This document shows positions 55,703 through 64,000 of a DNA stretch of 64,000 nt, in pieces (within the stretch, counting starts at the first letter, position 1; the number at the start of each line of letters is the position of its first letter). The stretch comes from Sycon ciliatum (lineage: Eukaryota; Porifera; Calcarea; Leucosolenida; Sycettidae). The notes under the pieces were generated by a model. The model was not told where the DNA came from, searched no databases, and saw only the letters and a list, made by a program, of their open reading frames with translations. The position numbers and the translations under genes were made by a program. The stretch covers positions 22,621,840 through 22,685,839 of the forward strand of contig NC_088650.1 in NCBI RefSeq assembly GCF_964019385.1, given 5' to 3'.

Positions 55703-56250
55703 TCACCAAACCAAGCTAAAATCCACCAGCCTCATATGTGACACCTTCTCTTGCTCTGTTCTTTGCTCTTCCCAGCCCTTTTTCTTTCTTCTCCTCTTCT
55801 TTCTTGTGCTTTTTTGCAATGCTGAACTGGCCACTTCGGCATGTGCAATGCGGTCCGTATCCTCCTTCTTCAGTGCCTTGATGGTGTTATGGCCAACAGA
55901 ACACGACATTTCTCTCAAGAACTTGACAAAGGCTCATGGCACCATCATTGAAAGTGCATGTAGCAAGATTTGCAGCGAACTCCACCACACAGCGACCTGC
56001 ATTGACTTCCTTCGGGCACATGCGCCACACGACACCATTGAATGCTTCTTTGGCATTTTGTGTGGCACCAAGCAAGCACCGTTTCAGAAGTGCCTGGTCT
56101 GCCAGTCTTCGGTAAACAGGCACCAGCAACTTGTAGATGGCCTCTGGCTTCGGGATTTTCTGCTAACAGCTGCTGGGCAGCGTAGTTGCGGCTTTTCTCG
56201 CCAACCGTGTGTGCAGCCTCAATTGCAGCTTGTTGGTGTTTCTGGAAGTT
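55703..56250 (-). pseudogene. Mutator/Kolobok-like transposase, C-terminal part, catalytic core deleted
   Basis: After the LINE the frame resumes with FQKHQQAAIEAAHTVGEKSR, then jumps within about 25 residues to the C-terminal signature LVPVYRRLADQALLKRCLLG and TQNAKEAFNGVVWRMCPK, then FNDGAMS and a basic tail (TRKKRRRKKKG). In the family these blocks are separated by a few hundred residues holding the DDE core, so the core is missing here and the copy cannot transpose by itself. At least one frameshift is also present. Confidence 0.78.
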
Positions 56251-56585
56251 TGTTGGTTGGTTGGTTTTTATTTCACTTCGCACTTTGAAGCGAAGGCTAG
56301 TTTGTGTGTTTCTGAACATTCAAGCGATGCCAACGCGAATCCCGCGAATTATTAATTATTACATTCAAACGGGATGACGACCCAATAAAATGACGGCGAA
56401 GGCTTAGCCTAGAAGTGGCTATGGAAGAACATAGTAAAAGCTATGGAAGCACAAAGTAAGAGAATAGGATACTAATAACTGCGGGTAAACGGGGGGAGAG
56501 AGAGAATACGATGTATCTGTGATACTACGTGCGGGTTACTGAACTGCACGGGGAGGGAGAGCAGAGCAATCAGCAGCAACTCGAA

Positions 56586-58030
56586 CTACTCCCTACAGGC
56601 GTATGGTACACATGCATGCTTAAACTCAGGTAGCCGGGTAATTGTGCGAACCTCACCAGGGAGAGCGTTCCACAGCAGAGCACCAGCAACAGAAAATCTC
56701 CGCTGACCGCGGCGGCTACGGTTTGCCTGGCTTAGTAGGCCATTTGACTGCTGATGGCGGGTAGGGGTGCCTTGTGCCGGGGTCAGAAGCTGGGCGAGCA
56801 CAGGGCTGGTGCGGGCGTGGATGCACCGCCAGATGGTGATCAATATGTTCTGCCTGTAGAGCTCGCTGACACGGTACAGGGAGTGAGCAGTGAGCAGCGG
56901 CTGCATGGCTGTCCGGGGCGGGTTGCCATCGATACAGCGGATGGCTCTGTTTTGCGTGGTTTGCAGTCGTTTCAGTTGACCCTCTCGCATTGCGGCTGAA
57001 AAACAGCAGGAGCCATAAAGCAGGTCGGGCATTATGACCGCCTTCACATACACCTGACGAGAGCGTCTTGATAGGCTTCGGCGTGCCCGCCACAAGGCGC
57101 CAATTTTCTTGGCAACCTTGGTGACCACATAGTTTACATGGGTGTCCCAATCTAGGCGATTGTCAAGGTGAACGCCGAGGTAGCGCGCAGAAGACGCTGA
57201 GGGGAGGAGACAGTCGCCGCTTTTGACTGTTACTTCCTGTACATGCTGCTGGGGAGAGATAGTCAGAACCTGGCTCTTGGTGGCGTTCAAGATAAGGCCT
57301 CGGGACTTCAGCCAACCGGCCAGAGCAGTTGCCGCTGTGGTGAGGGTTCTGGACGCTTCCGCTGCTGAGGCCTGGGAGTCGTACAGGGCTATGTCATCTG
57401 CAAATTGTACACTTGGCACAGGCGAGGAAACCAAAGGGACATCGCGTGTGTATATACTGAAGAGGACAGGGCCGAGAACAGAGCCTTGGGGCACTCCGCA
57501 GGTGCAAGCCAGAGCAGGGCTGGTTGAAGGCGAGATGAGGATCTGCTGCTTGCGGCCGGACAAGTAGTCGACGAACCAACTAAGGGCTTTTCCAGAAATT
57601 CCAACCGCAAGGAGGTCTTGAATTAACTTGTCGCGGTGCACTTTATCAAAAGCCTTCGACATGTCTAATAGGCACAGCCCTGTGGTCTTGCCACTGTCTC
57701 TCGCCTTCTGCAGATTATCAGTCAGCACACAGAGGGCGTCTTCCGTGGAACATTTCTTGCGGAAGGCAAATTGTGTTTCGGGTAATGCCTGGGTCACGGT
57801 CCAAATGACGAACTAACTGGTGTTGCACTACCCTCTCCAGCAACTTGGACACTATTGGGAGAAGGGATACAGGTCTATAGTTGGTGGGGACTGATGGGTC
57901 ACCGGCCTTGTACAGTGGCACGACAGACGCCAATTTAAATGCGGATGGAATGGTTCCAGTCCTCAGCGAGGTGCAGAAGAGCACAGCAAGAGAATATGAA
58001 AGCAAGTCAGCACACTGCTGTAGCAGAGAG
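56586..58030 (-). pseudogene. LINE copy 2: reverse transcriptase
   Basis: The frame resumes at the hAT-like junction with SLLQQCADLLSYSLAVLF, then RPVSLLPIVSKLLERVV. A frameshift near 57790 is followed by [47 protein letters not shown] and FADD. The C-terminus includes GALLWNALPGEVR and stops at 56588-56586. It is clearly related to LINE copy 1. Confidence 0.92.
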
Positions 58031-58318
58031 CAGGGCCTGCTGGAGAGCCGGGTCAGCCGGGTCACGCGCCCGGCTGGGGAACTGCACGACCTGGCTGGAC
58101 AGATAACACCGGGTCCAGTCTGACCCGGCTGAAAACAAAATTTAATGACAATGGATTCCTAAAATACCGGTATTTTACGACTCGCGGACCCCATCTGTTG
58201 CAAATCTAGCGCAACAGTAGATCTACACACGTACACTACAGTCTACAAGCGACAGAAACTCGGCTAGGGCCAAGGGTCAACTGGTTCGAGCGCGATCTGT
58301 CCAGCGGCGAGCAGGAAG

Positions 58319-58675
58319 CTGTCCCCGGGGAAAATTGCGATTCCGCGGCCGCGTTTTTTTTCCGCGTTTTTTGCGATTTTTTAAAAGACCGCGTTTTCCG
58401 CGATTTTCCCGCGTTATTTGAACTTTTTGTTGCACTACAGGTACACACAGTGCACTGTTCGGTCAGCAACGTCTCATCGTGGCGGCTTTTTACTCAAATA
58501 TGACGAGTGCTTACACCAGAGCCTTGTAACTGATTGATTTCACTACATACTCACTGAAAATTGCCGCACATCAATATTCATATTTACCGCAAATTCACCG
58601 CAAATTATGCCATATTATGCCGCGTTTTTCCCCGCGTTTTTTGCGATTTTTTTCCGCAATTTTCCCCGGGGACAG
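58319..58675. mobile_element. 357-bp MITE nested in the hAT-like element
   Basis: The ends are CTGTCCCCGGGGAAAATTGC and its exact inverse, flanked by AGGAAG at 58313-58318 and 58676-58681. The interior has GCGTTTTTTGCGATTTTT-type sequence repeated near both ends. It is the innermost level of the nest. Confidence 0.85.
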
Positions 58676-58785
58676 AGGAAGTAAGGACATTCAAAGTCGA
58701 TGGGGCAGGCAGTAAAAAACGTAACTTTGGCTGCAGTTTTTGGCACAGTTGCAAGTAAGTTTTCAGCTGACTGCTGATTTGGGCG

Positions 58786-58989
58786 ATGGAGCCCGCAGCG
58801 AAGAGAAAAAGAACTCACGCTTTCCAAGATTCTTGGAAGAAAGGTCGACCCTGGCTGGACTACGACTATGCCAGTCTATCCATGTCATGCGCTTTGTGCA
58901 AGACGCATTTCCAAAGGAAGACGAGCGGCGGTGGATTTGGTCGCGATGCGTGGTTGTGGCTTTATTTAGAGTGGTGTTCCGTAAGGTAA
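58786..58989 (+). pseudogene. TTF/ZNF862-like zinc-finger fragment of a hAT-type transposase
   Basis: The ATG at 58786 opens EPAAKRKRTHAFQDSWKKGR, then PWLDYDYASLSMSCALCKTH. This resembles the N-terminal zinc finger (W...YD......M.C..C) of hAT-type transposases related to ZNF862 and KIAA1586. Only this part is present and no dimerisation or catalytic region follows, so the element is an internally deleted derivative. Confidence 0.65.
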
Positions 58990-59401
58990 GAACTCACTGC
59001 TTCGAATTATCGGCATGCTGCTCGCCTCCTGGGTGCTGCAGGCACCCGCCCCCCCCCCCCCCCCCCCCCCCCCCAGTGCTCTATTATGCGAACATGTTCG
59101 TCCTGCTACTAGAGCTAATGAGAAAACAGAATCCTTTTTTCAAATTGTAAAATCAGAATCCAATGGAACTGCTTTGCATTCTTCACGTATTTACCTTCTA
59201 CGTTTGCGGACTTTGATAGTTCGCTTTGTTCTCTAAAATTTCCGATTTCCGGTAATAAATTCGCCTTTCTATTTTCCTGCGTTTTGAGCAGGCTTTTTGG
59301 TTGTTTTTCTGCTGGATGATCTGACCCGGCTTGACCCGGCTGGCCTGCATGCGCCAGGTACACTCTGACCGGGCTGTGTTTAATGTCTAGAGCAGGCCCT
59401 G

Positions 59402-60590
59402 GAGAGCCCGGTATGCCGTCACTACCTGTGGCTTTCCGCGCATCCAACTTCTCAAGGAGACGTCGGACGTCAGCAGGAGTCACAGGATCAAGTTCGGTCA
59501 AGGAGACGGGTCCAGCGGGACCGTGCGGGGTACAGAGTTGTTCAGGACGGTTGGGATCGGTGACAATGGAGTGGAACGTGTCGGCCACCTCGCTGATGCT
59601 ACAACTAGGATCTTGGCGGCGACGTGAACGCCCAGTGACTGCATTTAGAATGGCCCAAGACTTCCTAGGGTTGGCCACATTTTCTTCGCACTGACGGGAG
59701 AAGTACTCGTTTCGCTTGCGCCGATACGCGTTCCGAGCAGTGCTACGTGCTTGTTTAAACTCTGCATACAGTGTGCCGTTTGTCCTATCCTTCTGCCAAC
59801 GGCTGTGCAGCCGCCGTTTACGCTGTTCGAGCTGGTGCAGCTCTCTGTCAGACCAGGGAGGTATTGCCCTCCGGGAAGGCTTAGAGTTGTGCAGCGGGGC
59901 ATGCTTGTCCAAAACGTACAGGAACTTAGTGTGCCACTCTTTCCACATGTGATTTACATCATTGTGATCCGAAAAATCATGTAGAGAAGCCTCAAGGATA
60001 TCTTGCCGAAAAGAGTTAATGTCAACGCCACGTATATTCCTGGTCAGCCGCGACGTCGTGGATGACGCGGGTGGAACGTCAACGGCAAGCTGAATAAAGG
60101 CTTCCACAGCGCTGTGGTCACTAATATCAGTGGGCACAACCGTTGCTAGGGACACTAGCGCCGGGTTGGTCAATATGAGATCGATCATCGTGCCTTCAGG
60201 GCACTGTGGAGTTTCACGGGTCGGCTGCATGACGATGTTCTGGAGGCCAAACGCAGCACAGAGGTCGGTGAGGTGTTTGTGCTGGGGTGCCGGATGGGCT
60301 GGGTCCATATTTACATTAAAGTCTCCAACTAGGGTCACGGAAGAAGACTGCACAGCTGCTCCTACAATATCTGCTTCCAAATCTGCCCAGTAAGACACTG
60401 GCTCCCCCGGTGGCCGGTACACGCAACCAACCAGGTGTCGACCTGGTTTTCCGTTTATTTCTACCCAGACTGTTTCTGTAGATTCAGACTGCAGATCTGG
60501 GCGGGATCGAACTGGGAGATCTTGACGGTAGTAGAAGCAGACTCCGCCACCCAAGCGTTGAGTGCGGTCTTTTCGAATCAGATTGTACCC
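59402..60590 (-). pseudogene. LINE copy 2: endonuclease C-terminal part and linker
   Basis: From 60590 leftward are GGGVCFYYRQDL, then the APE-type endonuclease motifs LVGDFNVNM and ISDHSAV. The basic linker PPWSDRELHQLEQRKRRLHS matches copy 1, and the frame reaches KATGSDGIPG, where the hAT-like element starts. The frame is open across about 1.2 kb. Confidence 0.9.
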
Positions 60591-61302
60591 GAAGTTCGTC
60601 TTGTTGACAGGCTTGGGGAGGTCCATAATGGCACAGAATTTCTGGAGACCAGAGTGTCCTCGGCCAATGGGCCTGGCAGCTAAAACGGAGCATCGGTTGA
60701 CGTCAAAAAATCTTGTTCTTATGGACGATGAAAACTTGACATTAGCACCAGGACATGATTCTGATGAACAGGATATGACCATGTGTGATCCTAAGCCTTG
60801 CTGTCTCTCCTTTTCCAAAATGATACCGCCAACTTTACAAACTGCACACACATTTCAGCAGAATCTCCTGCAGCTGCTCCAAGTCGAAAATACGTTTCCC
60901 GCACCAGTATGGGGCTCATCAGCCTCGAAACAATCACTGTCATCACTGCTGTCACTCGTGTCTGGGTTCGAGGTCAGTGAGGTATCAGACTCCGTTCCAA
61001 CATCGCCATCGCTGTCTGATGTCTCCTGCTCCCGGGTTTGCAGCCGACGAGCTTTGCAAATGAAGAGCTACGTCCAATATCTTCTGGCTCCGCTTCCACA
61101 GGAACAGGGTTAGGATCGGGAGCTGTTTCAGGCTTCTTTCCATAATATTTCTTCTTTTTGGCAACGTAGTATCTACCTTTCCATTTTTTTGTTTCCCATC
61201 TTCAAGCTCAGCACATGTACCATGTGTACAGCGAGTGCAGAATAGTTGCTGTTTGTGATGCAAAAAGCGCAAGGGAACCCAGTTTTTACGCTGGATCGCC
61301 AT
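60591..61302 (-). pseudogene. Mutator/Kolobok-like transposase, N-terminal part
   Basis: The ATG at 61302 starts MAIQRKNWVPLRFLHHKQQL with a CTRC pair. An acidic Ser/Asp-rich stretch and frame breaks follow near 60860-61150. From 60851 the conserved block CAVCKVGGIILEKERQQGLG, FFDVNRCSVLAARPIGRGHS and LQKFCAIMDLPKPVNKT is open up to the LINE insertion at 60590. The block with G..GL..FC..M..P.P is the signature of the metazoan Mutator-like transposase domain. Confidence 0.78.
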
Positions 61303-61804
61303 TTTGTGCAGTCATGGTAACGAATATTTGAATTTTTGCCACGTGGCATGAGTACTCATTTTTGCTCTTCTGACAGCTAGCATGGTCACGCTGCAGTGTG
61401 TACATCGTACATACCCACGGCCACGCACTTCACTGGCCTGTAACTCTGCAAAGACTGTGCCGATTCGCCTCAAATTTTGGATTCCACAGGTTCAGGGCCT
61501 TGTGCGTCCACTGAAAGAGTCAAAAAGCCGATTTCTAAACTTCGATTTTTGACCCTACAAAGGAGTACTACTACTACAGTACCAGGTAGTAGTATGTACC
61601 TTAATCTCCTTTAGTGTTTTGTCAAACTCGGTGCGGAGCGCCTCCTCTCGCCGTCTGGCACTGCGCTCCTCACGCTCTGCGTACTGTTGGAGCCTCTGCT
61701 CCACATGTACCTTCAACAACTCGCCTTCTAATCCTAACCGCTCTCCATTGTCGATAAAGCTGGCTTCCAAATTGTTCCATAGTTCCTCTGCCATGCTCGC
61801 TCCT

Positions 61805-61822
61805 ATCCTGGCGTGGTCGCCA
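61805..61822 (-). other. BEL primer binding site
   Basis: Two bases after the 5' LTR, the minus strand reads TGGCGACCACGCCAGGAT. It starts with TGG, as expected for pairing with a tRNA 3' CCA end. I cannot name the tRNA. Confidence 0.65.
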
Positions 61823-61824
61823 AA

Positions 61825-62164
61825 TGTTGTGAACCCTCTAAGATTCTCTAAATTGTCAGGATCGTACGACCACACGGCACGAGGACAACTCTTTTCCTTT
61901 ACACAGTATATTTCACTTCATCGAATAATTAACAATGAACACTAATAACACCAGCTATTTCTAGCATGCAAAAACAGCGTACATGCAAAACATACGCATA
62001 TAAAACGGGACATAACAGCGTATACAGCAAAACGCACACAGCGCATATAGCGGATACCATGCAGCAACATCAGCGGTACGGCGGAGTCGAAATACAACAT
62101 TGCAACGAATACAATGCCATAAGCGCGAAGGCCTTTCCCAATTGAGAACTGGTGGTTTGCAACA
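61825..62164 (-). repeat. BEL 5' LTR
   Basis: It is nearly identical to 49251-49591 and has the same TG...CA ends. Transcription would run leftward from it. Confidence 0.93.
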
Positions 62165-62169
62165 AGTGG

Positions 62170-63192
62170 AGTATAAAATTAGGAAATAACGGAGGGGCAA
62201 AAAACCCAACGGGCCATCGCCCAGTTCCAAACTTGGCTTGAGTGACAACTCGGTTGATGCTGCCTTGAACCTGTCCGGACCTGTCCGGAGATTGGATCTC
62301 GTTGGGAGTCCAGTCCTTGGCCGTGGGTTATCCGTTACCAGTGCGAAATATAACGTGTCCATACTCTACAGACGACAGTGCTGCATGCAGGAAGCAGAAT
62401 CCACAACTGGGACTCTTTGTCCCGCCACTACTATTAAATACTCAAAAGCAATCCAATGAAAGAGAAATAGGGTATACTCGAGAGACAATCACTGCGGAAG
62501 CCTCCAAACTCTGTCTCATGTAAATCCGCTACAAGCCTTTTACTTGGCTGTAAACATGGTAAAGCCTAAAGGTTCGGCTGTGAACAGCTACAGCTATAGC
62601 AACACTTGCAGCACTGCAGCTTGTAGATACCCTACCATTGGCATTGACCGTAATGGACCGTAATCATATGACATTGTCAAGGTCATTTCAAAGCTGTTTC
62701 AGCCGGATCGAGTGTTTACTAGCCGTTCCTGATCTTCCAACCCTGCCTATGGCCCTCGGGCTAACCAGCTGTCGGGCGCTATTTTCCTATACAAGGCAGA
62801 AGGACCTCCCTGCCTTGCCATGCACTAACATTATTATTATCACGGCGCATCTACCAGTCGACGACAACGACACGACGTGTAGCTTCGCGTCTCCATTCTC
62901 CATATGGGTAGGCGCTAAAATGGCCGGCGGCGCTATGATTATCAGCGCTGAGATTTCCGGCGCTATGGTTTCCCAAGCTATGATTATCAGCTCTGTGATT
63001 TCATAGCTGTGCTTTCCCGCGCTCCGAGCTGAATCGTATCTGAATCCCTTGCTTTACCCAGTGCCCTAGTGCTTGATAGCCCGATGACACTTACCAGTGC
63101 GAGCCGCATACGTGTACGTGTACAATAATCAGTCATGTAAGTACCCACGTGGAAGAACCGGCTGCATCATTGCATGCTTTCAGCAGTCCACG
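62170..63192. other. Region between BEL element and methyltransferase
   Basis: No gene is recognised. A 122-codon plus-strand frame (62638-63006) is probably chance. The methyltransferase promoter should lie here. CACGTACACGTG-like palindromes occur near 63108-63125. Confidence 0.4.
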
Positions 63193-63456
63193 ATGGCACG
63201 GTATTTCGAGGACTCTCGCTCTGCTGATCGCTACGCTAGATTCAGGCCTCAATATCCAGGCTGCTTGCTAGACAAGATCAAAGACGTCGTCTCGGGTAGA
63301 GATGGAGGAACAGCTGACAAGAACGGTCATGGTGAAACTGCGTCCATTGAGGATCTCCGAGTGGTGGATGTAGGATGTGGGGCTGGAGGCTCAACGTTCT
63401 TTCTAGCCGAGGCTGGCTTCAAAGAGATCTGCGGCGTAGACGCCAGCCAGGCGCAG
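63193..63456 (+). CDS. Class I SAM-dependent methyltransferase, first exon (gene continues past window)
   Basis: The ATG at 63193 starts MARYFEDSRSADRYARFRPQ, the N-terminal pattern of the small UbiE/Methyltransf_11-like proteins (F.....A..Y..FRP.YP). Motif I, VVDVGCGAGGSTFFLAE, lies at about residues 56-72 and GVDAS (the acidic residue after strand 2) at about 80-84. The exon is 264 nt (88 codons) and ends at a good donor, GCGCAG|GTACGTG, in phase 0. Substrate is unknown. The remaining exons lie beyond 64000. Confidence 0.85.
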
Positions 63457-64000
63457 GTACGTGTATGTACATCGTAAATGCACGGGTGTGTGTGTGTGTG
63501 TGTATTACTTAATGTTAATGCTAGGTTCTACTCAAGATGATCACGAGTTGAATGTTCATTCCTTATCTAGGCATGTACCTGGACTCGGTATCTGGGTATG
63601 TACCTGGATTCGTTATCTGGGTGTGGATCTGGACTCGTTAGCAATGGTTAGATCACTCACTGTCCGCAGAAAGCCTGGCACCGGTTATAATGTAGAGCCT
63701 GGGCCTCGTCATATTTATCCGCCAGGCACCACCGCTACTTCGAAGTCTGGTGCTCGTATCGTGGTAGGGTGCGAAAGGCCCCCGCAGCTGGACATCTTTC
63801 GTCAACGACCCAGGATTTTGTGTCTGGACACTAGCACTGGAAAACCACTTAAATAATATGCAGTGCAGTAGCTCGTAGCTAGTTTCATGATGCTCAGTCC
63901 GCTGTCAAAAAGAGTTACATGTATCTGAATTTCCAAAAGCTTTCCACCTTTTCATCAATAGAGACACGAGAAAGAAGCAAAGAAAGCCAGAACAGTGCAG
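63457..64000 (+). other. Start of methyltransferase intron 1
   Basis: Open frames here show no methyltransferase features. A short (GT)n lies at 63487-63502, followed by a two- to three-copy TACCTGGACTCGTTATCTGG-like repeat near 63575-63640. Confidence 0.6.

Larger units (their letters stand above)
58031..59401 (+). mobile_element. hAT-like element with 5-bp duplication inside LINE copy 2
   Basis: It starts CAGGGCCTGCT and ends AGCAGGCCCTG, flanked by GAGAG on both sides (58026-58030 and 59402-59406). Removing it and one GAGAG joins the LINE frame exactly. Both ends are rich in CCGGGTC motifs, as in the element at 17959-18307. It contains one transposase-like exon (58786-58989) and a further nested MITE (58319-58675). 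A poly-C run of about 26 lies at 59049-59074. Confidence 0.88.
56251..60590 (-). mobile_element. 5'-truncated LINE, copy 2, inserted in the Mutator/Kolobok-like element
   Basis: It is flanked by GAAGTT (plus strand) at 56245-56250 and 60591-60596. It starts within the endonuclease and ends in GAAATAAAAACCAACCAACC, a simple-repeat tail. Without its own insertion it is about 2.96 kb. It is split by the hAT-like element at 58031-59401. The (AACC)n tail parallels the (CAA)n tail of copy 1. Confidence 0.9.
55087..61600 (-). mobile_element. Mutator/Kolobok-like DNA transposon inserted at TTAA in BEL gag
   Basis: It is flanked by TTAA at 55083-55086 and 61601-61604. Both ends begin GGTAC. The left has GGTACTAGTACTC, and the right, inverted, has GGTAC...GGTACTGTAGTAGTAGTACT, which appears to contain the same motif plus about 16 extra bases. 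Without the LINE it would be about 2.2 kb. TTAA suggests the Kolobok group, and the transposase resembles the metazoan Mutator-like domain family. One TTAA restores gag. Confidence 0.82.
54295..61794 (-). pseudogene. BEL gag, split by a TTAA transposon
   Basis: The start ATG at 61794 opens a coiled-coil-like N-terminus (ELLKVHVEQRLQQYAEREER) that runs to 61605. The frame resumes at 55082 and continues through the capsid-like region (LERYLDMFEDICSKNEFEES) to a frameshift near 54640, then to the first half of a zinc knuckle (CWNC, 54309-54298), where an in-frame TAA (54297-54295) stops it. The two parts are in the same frame across one TTAA copy. Gag would package element RNA. Confidence 0.85.
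49251..62164 (-). mobile_element. BEL/Pao LTR retrotransposon hosting nested insertions
   Basis: Two LTRs of 341 and 340 bp enclose gag, protease, RT, RNase H and integrase on the minus strand. AGTGG flanks both outer ends (49246-49250 and 62165-62169). Without the two large insertions (55087-61600 and 52372-53087) the element would be about 5.7 kb. The coding region also has a frameshift near 54640, an in-frame stop at 54297-54295, a frameshift near 53615 and frameshifts near 50300 and 50180, so this copy is dead. The order gag-PR-RT-RH-IN and the Pao-type RT place it in BEL/Pao. Confidence 0.93.

Noticed and set aside
62638..63006. 122-codon frame before the methyltransferase
   Set aside because: Repetitive GAMIIS-type end, no domain, lies in the likely promoter.

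Overview
The window is nuclear DNA from an animal (metazoan), most likely a marine invertebrate. A sponge or another early-branching animal is possible but not proven. The reasons are many short exons with GT-AG introns, abundant (GT)n and (CT)n microsatellites and poly-G/poly-C tracts, minisatellites, and a dense, varied transposon load (BEL/Pao, Ty3, several non-LTR retrotransposons, TTAA-, TA- and hAT-type DNA elements). I saw no operons, rRNA genes, intact tRNA genes or CRISPR arrays.

Three host genes can be supported. (1) 1515-24505, + strand: a complete MKS1 orthologue (B9-domain protein of the ciliary transition zone), reconstructed as 20 exons with consistent phases and 608 codons. 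Its introns hold minisatellites, foldback elements, a LINE, a broken Ty3 element and MITEs. (2) 33887-26997, - strand: a two-exon gene for a secreted protein with signal peptide, Thr/Glu-rich repeat, thrombospondin-1-like domain, furin-like site and von Willebrand A domain. Its single inferred intron is 5.5 kb. (3) 63193 to the right edge, + strand: the first exon of a class I SAM-dependent methyltransferase.

From 24.5 to 27 kb and 34 to 46 kb the DNA looks intergenic, with MITEs, foldback elements, microsatellites and a 630-bp (CT)n block. From 46.3 to 62.2 kb is a transposon cluster. A reverse-transcriptase relic and a LINE 3' end come first, followed by a BEL/Pao LTR retrotransposon (49251-62164, AGTGG target duplication).

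The BEL element holds a nest: BEL gag is split by a TTAA-flanked Mutator/Kolobok-like DNA transposon, which is split by a LINE, which is split by a hAT-like element, which is split by a small MITE. A second, piggyBac-like TTAA element sits in the BEL reverse transcriptase. Most junctions show the expected target duplication, and in several cases removing the insert restores the interrupted reading frame, so the insertion order can be read directly. The two BEL LTRs differ by only about 2%, so the nested insertions are younger than that. No clearly new cellular system was found. The most notable signals are this dated nest, the 5-bp-TSD element family, the long foldback elements and the TSR-VWA gene.
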